DNA from: Closterium sp. NIES-65
Lineage: Eukaryota > Streptophyta > Zygnematophyceae > Desmidiales > Closteriaceae
Length of the DNA stretch: 64,000 bases
Direction: 5' to 3'
Assembly (NCBI GenBank): GCA_948144175.1
Contig: CANXME010000875.1
Coordinates: forward strand, 1,021,501 to 1,085,500
Made by a program: the position numbers and the translations under genes. The notes below the pieces were generated by a model that worked only from the letters and a program-made list of their open reading frames with translations, was not told the origin of the DNA and ran no database searches. Below are positions 10,915 through 22,532 of this stretch, one piece after another (the stretch's first letter is position 1; each line of letters opens with the position of its first letter).

Positions 10915-13900
10915 TGCCGGTGCTGCAGGACTGCCAGCAGGCGTGGGGGAGGACGTTCTATGGGTGGGAGGTGGGAGCCATGTGTGGGCCGTATGGGCCG
11001 GAGCCACATGCACAGAACATTACATGCAACGCGCAAGGCATGATCGAATCAATGTAAGTGACGCATGGGGCATGGGAGGGAGGGAAGCATGGGGCATGGA
11101 GGGAACTATTGAGGCGCCTCAAAAGTCGTCACAGAACAGAACATCACGTGCAACGCGCAAGGTATGATCGACCCAATGCATGCAACACATGAGGCACATG
11201 GGAGAGAAGCATGGGGCATGGATGGAAGCATGGGGCATGGGAGGGAAGCATGGGGCATGGAGGGAAGCATAGCGAAGCCATTGGGTTAGAGGCACTCCGA
11301 CTGAACCCAAACCCATCAGCACTGTCGGACCATGACTGGGCGATATTTCCACACCAGTCCAAACCTAGGCCCGACCTGTTCACCAACAAAGTAGTGGAAA
11401 ATTTGTGGATGATAAATGTAGCAACTCCTTCTTGAACAAGCTGCTTTCCCAGTACCTTACCTTGGTTGCCACAGGTGAGGATGTCGCACGTGTCCATAGG
11501 TTGTCAGGCATCTGTAGGTCTGCGATAGGCTGGCCAGGTGTAGCCTGTGACAAATCTTCAGTGCAGTCACTCATCGGTTTTTGTTTTCATTAGCATGTTG
11601 TGTGACAGACCTGTGTGGATCTTTTTTTTATGACGGGTCTGCAGGATGCGGCTCGTCACAGGCCGTGCACCAAGACGGGATTGTCACGGGCCAGGCTGCA
11701 ACACGGGTTCGACCTGACCCCAGCCTTTTGCCCGAAATGCTTTGGGGCAGCTTGTGAAAGTAGAAAGTGCTAAGCATGTTCTCTTCAGGATGAGGGGAAT
11801 ACTATAAATTCACCTTTCCTCGTGATATTGTTTACCTGCTAAAGAAAGGGGCGCTGTTTAAATCCCTCTAAGTGTCCATTTTTCTTCCGTGCACCTCCTC
11901 CCCATGCCAATGCCAATTATATCTGCAAATCTCAGGGTCCTGACATCCATGAGTATTAGTGGACCCCTTCCAGAGTCGTTGGGGAGTCTCACCAGTCTGT
12001 CTCGCCTGTACGTGAGCACTATTGAGCCTAGCATGGGTAGCTGAATGGAAGGGTGCATGCATGGAGCAACAGCGTTTGCACATACAGCACGTGCCTTGGT
12101 GGTTTGCTGTGGCAGTAGCAAACACACGAACAGTTGGTGCAACGTTTCTTACATTCATTTGTCTCCTTGGGCTTCTCCATCCCTCCCAAAAAAAAAAAGA
12201 TCAGCCCCCACCGTCTCTTCGTTCTACACACTGATCTGATGTGTAGTCCAGTCCATTCCAATACTCGTCGCACCTGAGCTTGGTTCAGTTGTTTGCCGTA
12301 GCCTGCAATCACTGCGTCTACTGGTGGAGCCTGCGATCTGGTTAGGTTTGAGATTGCCAGCTCAAGAACAGCAAGAGATCTGGTTTTCCAAGAGTAACAA
12401 TAGCAGTTTGTGTTATTCACGAGCTTGTTTGTTTGTTACAGTGTGGCTAGTGGCGAGCTGGTAGCAAGCTGGCTCGTCAAGCCTCTGGTTGCCCTGCATT
12501 CGTTGACGGATTGGAGACAGGGGGAGAGCACACACACACTCCACTGACATCTGTATGGATGCACGTCAGATCAGATAGAAGGTTCGAAACAATATTTTCT
12601 GGCTGGCCACCCTATCATGGTCCATTAGTCCCTAACCTTGCCATTCATGCGAGCCCCCCATCTTGCCATTCATGCGAGCCCCCCATCTTGCCATTCATGC
12701 GAGCCCCCCACCTTGACATCCATGCGAGCCCTTTCACAACCACCAGGTCTCTGTCCCAAAATTCGTTGACGGGGTCCATTCCTTCGACGTTTGTCAACTT
12801 GACCAACCTCCAACAACTGTCATTCGCAACAACTGATTATTGCAAATGGTTGTCCAACTTTTTTTTCCTCCCTCTCAGAAACTGCTGTTCTCTGCACGAA
12901 TTGGGTCTTGCAAGAAACTAATGGTTCTGCAAAAGATTCTATTAGTTACCAGAGCTCGAAACTGTTAGCCGTAAGAAGCATTATCTGCAAGAACCAACAC
13001 TGCAGCAGCTTTTAGCTGCATTATATGTGAGATGCAACAACAATAAGCTGAAACAGTTACTACTTGGCAAAATTGCACGTATTTTTGTGAGTCGCAAGAA
13101 TCACCGAAGAATTGCTTGCTGCTGACTGATGATCGTCTGATCATAGTAGGCCTGAACAGTGGTCGGCTCGCAAGGAGTAAAAAAACTCCACAGGTGGCCC
13201 CGTGGCTCGGGATAACCTGTGGAGTGCGAGTGCGAGTGAAGTGCGAGTCAGGTCGGACTCATGGCCACCTGTGCGAGTCAGGTCGGACTCGGCGCACTTC
13301 ATACAACCAGATTCCGTTCGTGTGATTCATCGCCAAACGCACAGAATTCAATTCCTTAACCCCCCCTATTAACCCCACCCTCCCTCCCCTTTCCACTTTC
13401 CCCTATTCCTCTTCACCCTTTCCCACTCCTGTCGCGTTATCAGAAGCCTTGGGTCCAATCCACTCATGAAAGGCCCCTTTCCAGAGTATATTGGCAACCT
13501 GGAAATGCTTGAGACACTGTAAGTGACTGGCTTCCAAGCATGTGACGGACAGCAAATGGCATAATGGGTTTTCTCATCAGGCAAATGAATGTGATGGAAG
13601 TCTATTATATTTGTCCAGCTGTAGCCTGTCCACTGTCAATCCGCCCTGCAAGGGGCGCTGGGCCAGCTGTAGCCGTGCAAAGGGTACCAGTCCAACTATC
13701 AATCTGCCTTGGAAAGGCCACTGAACTCGAAGAGGGCGGGGGGTGAGGGGCGAAAACGACAGGAATAATGGCAGGTAAAGGATGGCAATGAGTCGGTGAT
13801 CAGGGGATGAAGTGGAAAAGAAGGCCGGTTTTGGTAGGTGCTGGCAGTTATGGTACGCATTGGCAGCAGCTATTGATAGATACTGCTAGGGACAAATGAA

Positions 13901-16900
13901 GAAGAGAGTGGTAGGTAGGCAAGCTTGATACGTATGGTTAGAAATGATTTTCAGGAGTCTGAGCTTTGAATCCTCAGACAGTAACCTTGGTGAGGATTCT
14001 CATTTGCTTTAGCACCTTCGGATGCTGGCTTGGCACCTTCGGATGCTGGCTTGGCACCTTTGGATGCTGGCTTGGCACCTTCGGATGCTGGCTTGGCACC
14101 TTCGGATGCTGGCTTGGCACCTTCGGATGCTGGCTTGGCACCTTCGGATGCTGGCTTGGCACCTTTGGATGCTGGCTTGGCACCTTCGGATGCTGGCTTG
14201 GCACCTTCGGATGCTGGCTTGACATCTCGATGCTCACTGGGTCTCAATTGTTGCTCTTCATAATCCGATTTAAAATGTGCTGCTAATTTTCTCATTTTCA
14301 GTGAAGGTATTTCTGTAGTCCATTTGCAAGTAAACACACCGTTGTTCCATTCGCATTCATCATAGGTCAGTCTTGCTTTATTTATTTTCATCTCGTTTTC
14401 CCCTTCTACCCTGCCCACTGCCAGGAGTTTAGACGGCACGGGGCTAACCGGGTCGTTTCCATCCACCATTGGCACACTCACCAACCTGATGTCTCTGTAA
14501 TAATGGAAAAAAGCCAAAAATTGCATTCCCTTTTTGGATTGTCGCAACAGTTCTTACACTATATATATATGTATATATATATTTTATTGGATCGACTTGA
14601 TCACTCATGCAGCAATTGGTTTCACTCTAGAAGGGAATCTAATCCCAGCCTCCATGGTTCGTTGCTCATTTGAGCCTGTTCTATTCATTCCCTTGGTTCC
14701 TTCAGGGATGTTCTGTTCAATAGAATGAATGGCAGCATTCCAGATTCAATCGGCCAGCTCACAAAATTGAGCGCATTGTAAGTGCATTTCATTTCCATCA
14801 CGAATGAAAAATGTAGTCACAAGGCATGACTCATGAGCAACAGTTTGACCCTGGTTAGGCCCGTTATGGATGGGACTGGGCTTGGTCCACAATGTGTTGA
14901 TCCCCCATGATGGACTCGCCTGTTTGTCGAGACGCAAACTCTCACGGCCTGACGAGACTTGGCCACTTGAGCCGCACAAGTCCCTTTCGAGGCCACTTGT
15001 CTGAGTTCCCACTTCAGTTGCTCTCAACTTAATAGGCATCCTCCCACCCACCCACCGCTGGGTCGAGCCTGTGTGCCTTCCACAGATATTAGTGGTGGCA
15101 TGTTTTCGCTGGTTGGAAAGTTATAGATGCTAATCAAATCGATAGAAGAGGTCCTCCGACATTACTTACCTGAATAGGTTTGACCCGACAGGTTAACTCA
15201 CTCGAATAGGTTTCCAGCGCTAGCCCGAGTTCTTTCTCTACTTCTGCCAAATGTGAGGGGCCTGACTACATTTGCTTTGTTATATTGCATGGCAACTTTT
15301 ATTGTGAATATTCTCGTATGGTCGAGGCCTAAAATACACATGGTTCCAGAACATCTTTAACATGTTAGGCTTGTGCTTGTAAGAGAATGTAGTGCCACCG
15401 TGTTCACCTTACCACCAGGATGACATGACTCCTGGCCCTCACTGCTGTAGTGGTCGACCTGCAAGCTTGACCCGAGCGAGAGTTGGGCGGGCGCAAGAGG
15501 GTGCTGGCACGGCAGGGAGTATTGGATGATGGCAGCACGCTACAGACAGCACTGACAACCGCCCCAGTACTGATCCTGCCCGATCCAGATAAGGAGTACG
15601 ATCATGGCCGCACTGCTCCAGCACGGATCAGTGCTGGGGTTGTTGAAGGATGGTGGTGGGGCGCTGGAACCTCGCTGGTCAGTGTGATGGAGTCCACCAG
15701 AACTGCCCTCTCTCCCTCTTTCCCTCCCTCCCTGACTACATCCCCTCTCCATCTCTGCCTACCCCTCCCCTCCACCTCGCAGCTACATTCAGGGGAACAA
15801 CTTCTCTGGCCACCTCCCTCCCTCCATGGGAAACCTCACCAAGCTCTTTGGCCTGTATGGCGGAGTGTGGTGTATGGCGCAGTGTGATGTATGGCGTAGT
15901 GTGCTGTATGGCGCAGTGTGATGTATGGCGCAGTGTGATGTATGGCGCAGTGTGATGTATGGCGCAGTGTGATGTATGGCGTAGTGTGATGTATGGCGCA
16001 GTGTGATGTATGGCGCAGTGTGATGTATGGCGCAGTGTGATGTATGGCGCAGTGTGATGTATGGCGCAGTGTGATGTATGGCGCAGTGTGATGTATGGCG
16101 CAGTGTGATGTATGGCGCAGTGTGATGTATGGCGCAGTGTGATGTATGGCGTAGTGTGCTGTATGGCGCAGTGTGATGTATGGCGCAGTGTGATGTATGG
16201 CGCAGTGTGATGTATGGCGCAGTGTGATGTATGGCGCAGTGTGATGTATGGCGCAGTGTGATGTATGGCGTGATGCCACCCACAAAGAATGCGCCATTAT
16301 CTACCATGACCAGAATGTTGCATGGTGTGCTCTCATATTATACTTCAACACACTTTTTTTTGCAAGCACTGTTCTTCTGCAATAGCACATCGTAACTTGA
16401 AATGTATTGCCATGGTTCGATGAGCATCTGTCTCGTCGTTCTGTTCGTCTGCAGGATTCTTAATGGCACGTCACTGACATGCCCGCCAAACAATGCCAAC
16501 TGTGAGGTTGAGCAGCACCCTGACAGCGCCTTCTGCAAGACATGCCCCGCTTTCTGCTCCTCCTGTGTCGCAGCACCTGCAGGTATGGCAGCACCTGCAG
16601 GTATGGCAGCACCTGCAGGTATGGCAGCACCTGCAGGTATGGCAGCACCTGCAGGTATGGCAGCACCTGCAGGTATGGCAGCACCTCCTTGTATGACCTC
16701 TTTTTTATATCCTGCCCTGGAAGATTCGAGTGTCTTGTGGTTCGCATCATGCACAAACGCGCAGTAGTTCAATCAAGACGGCCAACCACTCATGCGTGCT
16801 GTGCTGTGCGGCTTGATGCTGTAATTGTGTGTGCGTGCATCATCTGCCTTCTACCTCCCCCCTCCACATGAGCACCTGCAGCACCCCCCTCAGCTGACAC

Positions 16901-17219
16901 CCCAGCGCCCCCCACCACAACAGCTCCAGCGCCTCCCTCAGCCTCCACACCTCCAGCACCACCCATTAACACTGCACCCGCGCCTTCTCCATCGCAAGGG
17001 GGTCTGTCCACAGCTGCCATTGCCGGCATCGCTGTTGCTGCTGTGGCTGCCCTCCTGCTGGCAGTGCTGCTCGGTGCACTGCTGTGGCGGAGGCACAGCC
17101 AGGGAAAGGCATTCCCGAGGGCTGCCCCTGCAAGCAAGGAGGACTGCCAGGGTGTGACTTTCTCTCTAGCCCCTTCATCTCCTCTCTCCTCATTCAACCC
17201 TTCCCTCCCACCTCCGTAA

Positions 17220-17294
<75 letters not shown>

Positions 17295-20200
17295 CCCCCC
17301 CCCCCCCCCCCCTACTGCACCTTTTCTAATCATCCCGTCTTCCACTGATCCTGAACTGTCTATCCTTGTCTCTGCATCTACCTATTCACCCATCATATGT
17401 CTCATAGAATCCGTCCATGTATTCCCTCCGACTCCCATCCATTCGTTCTCAAACAAGCACGATATTCTATCCTTCCATCGTCTTCCCCCATTGTGGATCT
17501 GTCTAAAGGCTCCTTGCCTGAATCACTTTCCGCCTTTTTTTTGGTGAGCTATACCGAAGCCAAATTATGGTCTTCGTAATCCCATGACCACAACTCACAC
17601 GTATACTCTTGCCATGCCATCCATCTAGTCCGTCTAACTCTACTCCAATGCACATGCCTCATGACCCCCTTCCACGTTGTCGCACACCCCCCACTAAAAC
17701 ACTCTCCAGCCATGGTCGCAGACAGCACAGAAGCAGCAGCGTCAGCAGCGGCGGCAGCAGCAGCAGCAGTAGGGAGTGAGAAGGAAGGGGTGGTGGTGGA
17801 GGTGGGGGCGGCGCGGGCGGATGTGTGTCGGGAATATTCCCTAGAGGACATGGCAGCAGCCACGGGGGAGTGGGCGGAGCGCAACAGGATTGGCAGCGGC
17901 AGCTTTGGCGACGTGTACAGAGGTGTGAACCCGCATGGTGGGAGCGAGGTGTGGGCGGTGAAGCGCGCTCGAGTGCTCACCAACGACTTCCAAAGAGAGG
18001 TGGCACTCGTGTGACTCTCGTGTGACTCTCGTGTGCCTCTCGTGTGCCTCTCGTGTGACTCTCGTGTGCCTCTCGTGTGCCTCTCGTGTGACTCTCGTGT
18101 GCCTCTCGTGTGACTCTCGTGTGACTCTCGTGTGCCTCTCGTGTGACTCTCGTGTGACTCTTGTGTGACTCTCGTGTGCCTCTCGTGTGCCTCTCGTGTG
18201 CCTCTCGTGTGCCTCTCGTGTGCCTCTCGTGTGCCTCTCATGTGCCTCTCGTGTGCTTCCCGTGTGCTGCCTGTGTGCTTCCTGAGTGCTCACCAACGAC
18301 TTCCAGCGAGAGGTCACCCCTGAGCTTACTTGTGCTCCCCGTGTGCTCGTTGCAATTTCTCGTGCCACACCATTGTTTTCGGATAATAACGCCATCTACT
18401 TCCACTTGCACTTTTTGATTTGTTCCCGTCTCCCTTTGCAGGTGAGGGAGATGGCATCGAAGCACCACCCGAACCTGGTGCGGCTGCTGGGCTACTGCAT
18501 CGCATTTGACGCGGCAACACGCACCATGGAGCAAATACTCGTGTACGAGTTCATGCCCAACCACGACCTCGATGCCTGGGTCGCACCCGGTGCCGCCACG
18601 CCTCTCTCCCTGCGCCAGCGAATGGACATTCTGATCGTTGTGGCCAAGGGGCTGCAGTACCTGCATGACTTTGGCATCGTGCATCGCGACATCAAGCCCG
18701 CCAACATCCTCCTCAGCGCCACCATGCAGGCATGCTTGCAGCAATCCCTGCTTGCTCCTCGCTCTCATGCTATCAACCTCCCTCGCACTTCGTTCCACCC
18801 TGCCTTATTCCTCAGTCATTCATTCTTGAATAAGCCACTGCTGCTCCTGCCGTTGTGCTGTGAGTGAGGGCTCCTGTGCAACCATTCATCATTGAATTGG
18901 CCACTGCTGCTCCTGCAGGCCAAGATTGCGGATTTCGGGCTGGTGAAGCTGAGTGGTGGCACGGCTGCGGGCACAACAGTGGCAGCCACTCGAGTGATGG
19001 GCACACCGGGCTTTGTGGACCCCGCCTACTGCAAGTCCCACAAGGCCACCCCCATGGCCGATGTGTACAGGTGAGGAGAGGCACCCCCTATGGCTCATGC
19101 ACTGGGTGCAAAAAGATAACTGATGTGCGTCGGTGCAGACGAGGACATTGCAGATTGTAGAGCACGTGAGAGGGCAGTGAAACGTGACTAGGAGACCAAG
19201 TGCAAAGCGGATTGTCCGTGCCTTGTCATCGTCTTCACTGCTACGATTCTTCCAAAGTCTGATGTTGTTTGCTTTGTGATGGCAGCTTTGGGGTGGTGAT
19301 GCTGGCGGTGATCACGGGACGCAAGGCAGTGCAAGAGGTAGAGGGCGGCCATGTGAACCTCAAGCAATGGGTGAGGCATGAGGGGAGCAATGGGTGAGGC
19401 ATGAGGGGAGTAATGGGTGAGGCATGAGGGGAGTAATGGGTGAGGCATGAGGGGAGCAATGGGTGAGGCATGAGGGGAGTAATGGGTGAGGCATGAGGGG
19501 AGCAATGGGTGAGGCATGAGGGGAGTAATGGGTGAGGCATGAGGGGAGTAATGGGTGAGGCATGAGGGGAGCAATGGGTGAGGCATGAGGGGAGCAATGG
19601 GTGAGGCATGAGGGGAGCAATGGGTGAGGCATGAGGGGAGTAATGGGTGAGGCATGAGGGGAGCAATGGGTGAGGCATGAGGGGAGCAATGGGTGAGGCA
19701 TGAGGGGAGCAATGGGTGAGGCATGAGGGGAGCAATGGGTGAGGCATGAGGGGAGTAATGGGTGAGGCATGAGGGGAGCAATGGGTGAGGCATGAGGGGA
19801 GCAATGGGTGAGGCATGAGGGGAGTAATGGGTGAGGCATGAGGGGAGCAATGGGTGAGGCATGAGGGGAGCAATGGGTGAGGCATGAGGGGAGCAATGGG
19901 TGAGGCATGAGGGGAGTAATGGGTGAGGCATGAGGGGAGCAATGGGTGAGGCATGAGGGGAGCAATGGGTGAGGCATGAGGGGAGCAATGGGTGAGGCAT
20001 GAGGGGAGTAATGGGTGAGGCATGAGGGGAGCAATGGGTGAGGCATGAGGGGAGCAATGGGTGAGGCATGAGGGGAGCAATGGGTGAGGCATGAGGGGAG
20101 TAATGGGTGAGGCATGAGGGGAGCAATGGGTGAGGCATGAGGGGAGCAATGGGTGAGGCATGAGGGGAGCAATGGGTGAGGCATGAGGGGAGTAATGGGT

Positions 20201-20787
20201 GAGGCATGAGGGGAGCAATGGGTGAGGCATGAGGGGAGCAATGGGTGAGGCATGAGGGGAGCAATGGGTGAGGCATGAGGGGAGTAATGGGTGAGGCATG
20301 AGGGGAGCAATGGGTGAGGCATGAGGGGAGCAATGGGTGAGGCATGAGGGGGGCAATGATCGAGCTGAGTGCTGATGCTCTTCATAAGGCTGCCTGATAT
20401 GATCAAGCTACCACGAACCCTCCACAGCATTGGAGCTGCATCTACAAAGTCTCCCTCCTCCTATGCGTGTAGGTGGAGCCACTGGTGGCATCCAATTCAG
20501 TCACGGCCTTCAGAGACCCTTTCTTGGACGCCCCGGATGACATTCTGCTGCGCCTGGCCCGCCTGGCTCTCTCGTGCACCGCCATGCCCACGGCCTCGCG
20601 CCCGTCTATGGGCAAGGTGCTGGGGGAGCTGGTGGCGATGAGGGGGGAGATAGTGGGCGAGGAGGTGGACAAGGTGGCGTCGCGCATCGACAGCGAGATT
20701 GACACGTCCACCGATCTCGACTTCAACGCTTCAATTGCCCGTGCCCACGAGATTGCCACGCAGAGCGGTTCCTCTGATACTGTGTGA
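10915..20787 (+). CDS. LRR receptor-like serine/threonine kinase (5' end unresolved)
   Basis: A membrane receptor kinase. Exons that keep one open frame: 10915-11053 (Cys/Trp N-cap), LRR exons 11936-12007, 12747-12818, 13444-13518, 14706-14777 and 15783-15854 (72 nt each, one of 75), 16455-16582 (Cys cluster), 16882-17151 (Pro-rich stalk plus one membrane helix, followed by LLWRRHSQGK), 17710-17999, 18442-18729, 18919-19070, 19286-19370 and 20473-20787. The kinase shows the Gly loop GSGSFGDVYRG, the Lys of WAVKRA, VHRDIKPANILL, ADFGLVKL and GTPGFVDPAY, so it should be catalytically able. The LRRs would read an extracellular ligand and the kinase would signal inside. All junctions are GT-AG except a GC-AG intron at 18730-18918. 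Several introns start with minisatellites that repeat the donor site. The upstream signal-peptide exon was not found. Family is secure; ligand is unknown. Confidence 0.88.
11060..11275. repeat. Degenerate GCATGGGGCATGG repeats in intron 1
   Basis: Short units around GAAGCATGGGGCATGG recur irregularly. A second copy of the exon-end sequence (ATCACGTGCAACGCGCAAGG, about 11143) lies inside, so the exon edge was duplicated along with the repeat. The inverted copy has a matching array at 31490-31660. Confidence 0.7.
12628..12725. repeat. 25-bp minisatellite before an LRR exon
   Basis: Three to four copies of a 25-bp unit containing CCATTCATGCGAGCCCCCCA end about 20 bp upstream of the LRR exon at 12747. 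One fainter unit survives in the inverted copy. Confidence 0.8.
13951..14547 (-). CDS. Orphan 198-codon ORF antisense to an LRR intron
   Basis: An ATG-to-stop frame lies on the minus strand inside the intron between the LRR exons at 13444 and 14706. The first 110 residues are of normal complexity, rich in charged and aromatic residues (for example YDECEWNNGVFTCKW). The rest is ten copies of a 7-residue repeat (AKPASEG or AKPASKG) written by the 21-bp minisatellite. I do not recognise it and see no catalytic motif. It could be a nested gene, a piece of a captured gene, or chance; the repeat alone would not give the non-repeat half. Evidence for expression is lacking. Confidence 0.3.
   Translation of the reverse strand: MRQSKKGMQFLAFFHYYRDIRLVSVPMVDGNDPVSPVPSKLLAVGRVEGENEMKINKARLTYDECEWNNGVFTCKWTTEIPSLKMRKLAAHFKSDYEEQQLRPSEHRDVKPASEGAKPASEGAKPASKGAKPASEGAKPASEGAKPASEGAKPASEGAKPASKGAKPASEGAKPASEGAKANENPHQGYCLRIQSSDS
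14011..14222. repeat. 21-bp minisatellite, ten copies
   Basis: Ten near-identical 21-bp units carrying CACCTTCGGATGCTGGCTTG, with two T variants. The length is a multiple of three, so all reading frames stay open through it. Confidence 0.95.
15855..16270. repeat. 17-bp minisatellite starting at a 5' splice site
   Basis: About 24 copies of gtatggcgcagtgtgat. The first unit begins at the donor that ends the LRR exon 15783-15854, so every copy supplies another GTATGG donor. A few units carry single-base variants (gtagtg, gtgct). Confidence 0.93.
16583..16690. repeat. 18-bp minisatellite with donor and acceptor in each unit
   Basis: Five exact copies of gtatggcagcacctgcag and a sixth variant copy follow directly on the exon 16455-16582. 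Each unit opens with a GTATGG donor and closes with a CTGCAG acceptor-like end; the exon itself ends with part of the unit. In frame each unit encodes a six-residue Met-Ala-Ala-Pro-Ala-Gly cassette. Confidence 0.95.
17221..17312. repeat. (CT)n tract followed by poly-C
   Basis: About 70 bp of CT dinucleotides run into about 20 C residues, within the intron after the membrane-helix exon. It is a long polypyrimidine tract on the coding strand, some 400 nt before the next acceptor. Confidence 0.95.
18000..18275. repeat. 11-bp minisatellite at the kinase exon donor
   Basis: About two dozen copies of gtgtgcctctc or gtgtgactctc start within the donor of exon 17710-17999. Just after the array (about 18283-18315) the exon end itself (GTGCTCACCAACGACTTCCA) is repeated with its GAG-GT junction, so exon edge, array and exon edge form a direct-repeat sandwich. 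Confidence 0.92.
18730..18918 (+). other. GC-AG intron in the kinase domain
   Basis: The frame from VHRDIKPANILLSATMQ into AKIADFGLVKL is restored only if the intron runs from GCATGC at 18730 to CTGCAG at 18918. No GT is placed to give the same join. This makes it a rare GC-AG intron between the catalytic loop and the DFG motif. Confidence 0.75.
19371..20352. repeat. 23-bp minisatellite spanning an exon-intron junction, about 43 copies
   Basis: The 23-bp unit consists of a GTGAGG donor, CATGAGGGGAG and the last exon bases CAATGG or a TAATGG variant. The array starts at the exon 19286-19370 donor, so each unit rebuilds both sides of the junction. In the second half the variants follow a C,C,C,T order that makes a 92-bp higher-order repeat. 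Confidence 0.95.
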
Positions 20788-21480
20788 GCTATGGTTTGAC
20801 ACTGCACACGTCAAGTATTCCTAGGTGTGTCTCGATTACAATTGGCAACAATCAGAATCTTTGGACGTGTCAATGGGGGGGCTGGTTGCTGTTTTCCATT
20901 GACTAAGAAACAATGTCATTTTCTAGCTTTCCAAGTTCTTGCAATCAGATGCCTTGGACAGAAGCTGCTCTGCATAAGTCACGACGAGAGATTTCTACGC
21001 ATTCAATTGATGGGTTGGGTAGCTTCATTATCTATGCCAGGAGGTAAATTCAAAACGAGTCTTCATGCTCCATTGTACTTCAATAATGCATTGCTGACAA
21101 AAGACCAAGTTCTGCTCACGTGGGAGCAATACAACAGATGGCTGCTGTTCTTTGTTTGAAGAATAAAGCAGAGACCAAGATGTATTTGCCATGGACATAG
21201 AGTTATACAAACACAGATCTACCATGGAAGATCTCTTCCATCACATTGTACTCAAAGCTAACCAGTTTACCATACAAGCCTACGGCAGTTTTCCCAAATT
21301 ATAGAGCGAGTTGATGTCACCTACGAAAAAGGCCGTCCACTAATGACACCTCCTCACATAAACTCTCGTATTTTACCATTTCCTCGCTCGATTTGGCCAT
21401 TGTTTCATTGACAGTATAGCAAGATAGAAAAAGGACCAAGCTGCAGCGCTTTCAGGGAGATGGGTTGGGAATGGGGGAAA
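20788..21480 (+). other. 3' flank of the receptor kinase with a possible poly(A) signal
   Basis: No further coding exon is seen after the stop. An AATAAA hexamer lies at 21162-21167, about 375 nt downstream, and could be the 3' end signal. The rest is AT-rich and unremarkable. Confidence 0.4.
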
Positions 21481-22202
21481 AGGGATGCAAGTCAAGTGGG
21501 TGCTTAAGTGCGTGCTGCTGCTTTGCTGCATGCAGCCGGTCCTCCTCTGGCATGCAGTGTGGGAGAGCAGGAGAGGATAAGGGAAAGGATACGCATGAGG
21601 AAGAGAGGTGTAAGTCAGGAGCATGCCGAAGCGCCTCCTCTTGGCCCCAGACCATCCTCCTGTGGGGCACGACTTTGTGAGAGGGATGACCGAGGGGCAT
21701 GATGGTTTGAGGTGTTTTGGAAGGCACAGCGGTAAGTGCAGGAGATTTCAGAGAAATTACTAACTATATCATTCTTCCACATACCATTCACACACAAACC
21801 CCCAATTGCCCCCTTACGCCCATTCCCACCTGTCATCCTCACTCACTTGCTATCCTCCCTTCCCAAAAATCATCCCCACCCATCCCCAGTAATTCCCAAT
21901 CCTCCCCATTCCCACGTACCGTGCATCACCTTCTGTTGCAGCTTCAGCAGCTGCTCGTCCGGGTCCTTGACCTCGCCCTCACGATCCCGCACCTGATAGG
22001 GGGGGAGGGGAAAGATGTGACACGGTGCGAGGCCATGGCATGTGGTGGATGTGTTGGGTGCTCGCTGTAAGCGTGTGTTGGGTGCATGGGCATGGTTAAG
22101 GTTCCTTGGTGCTTCACTGCTACGTCCAGATCATTGAATCTCGCCCTCACGCTCGTGCATCTGGTGGGGGGGAACATGGTGACTGCATAGCTATGGCACG
22201 TG

Positions 22203-22272
22203 GCGCATGGCTATGGCATGGGCGCATGGCTATGGCATGGGCGCATGGCTATGGCATGGGCGCATGGCTACG
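22203..22272. repeat. 20-bp minisatellite
   Basis: About three and a half copies of a 20-bp unit containing GCGCATGGCTATGGCATGG. Confidence 0.85.
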
Positions 22273-22432
22273 TCTGATGCATAATTATGGCATGTGGAGT
22301 ATCATGGTGCACAAGACATGAGCATGGTGCGTGCACATGTCATAAGGCAAGCTCGTGGGACGTTACAGGGAAGGGGAGGGGAGCCTGTTTTTGAGAATTC
22401 TCAAAAAACACGCTCTACAGGGAAGGGAAGGG

Positions 22433-22532
22433 GGGCCTGTCCACAAGGGGAGCCTGTCCACAAGGGGAGCCTGTCCACAAGGGGAGCCTGTCCACAAGGG
22501 GGGCCTGTCCACAAGGGGGGCCTGTCCACATG
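22433..22532. repeat. 17-bp minisatellite flanked by short palindromes
   Basis: About six copies of ggagcctgtccacaagg. On each side stands a palindrome of the form TTTTGAG-NNNN-CTCAAAA (about 22391 and 22535), each next to the same GGGAAGGGAAGGGGGGCCTG word, so the whole block is partly repeated. Confidence 0.85.

Noticed and set aside
10463-11167. 234-codon frame through the receptor 5' region
   Set aside because: It runs across low-complexity pyrimidine DNA and out of frame with the N-cap exon.
15789-16307. 172-codon minus-strand frame
   Set aside because: Read-through of the 17-bp array; the peptide is only the repeat.
19188-20430. Three minus-strand frames of 356-385 codons
   Set aside because: They are pure read-through of the 23-bp array (repeating PLLPSCLTHCS), open in all frames because the unit has no stop on that strand.
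22433-22532. CRISPR-like array
   Set aside because: Head-to-tail copies without unique spacers, in a eukaryotic intron-rich setting; the same holds for every array in the window.
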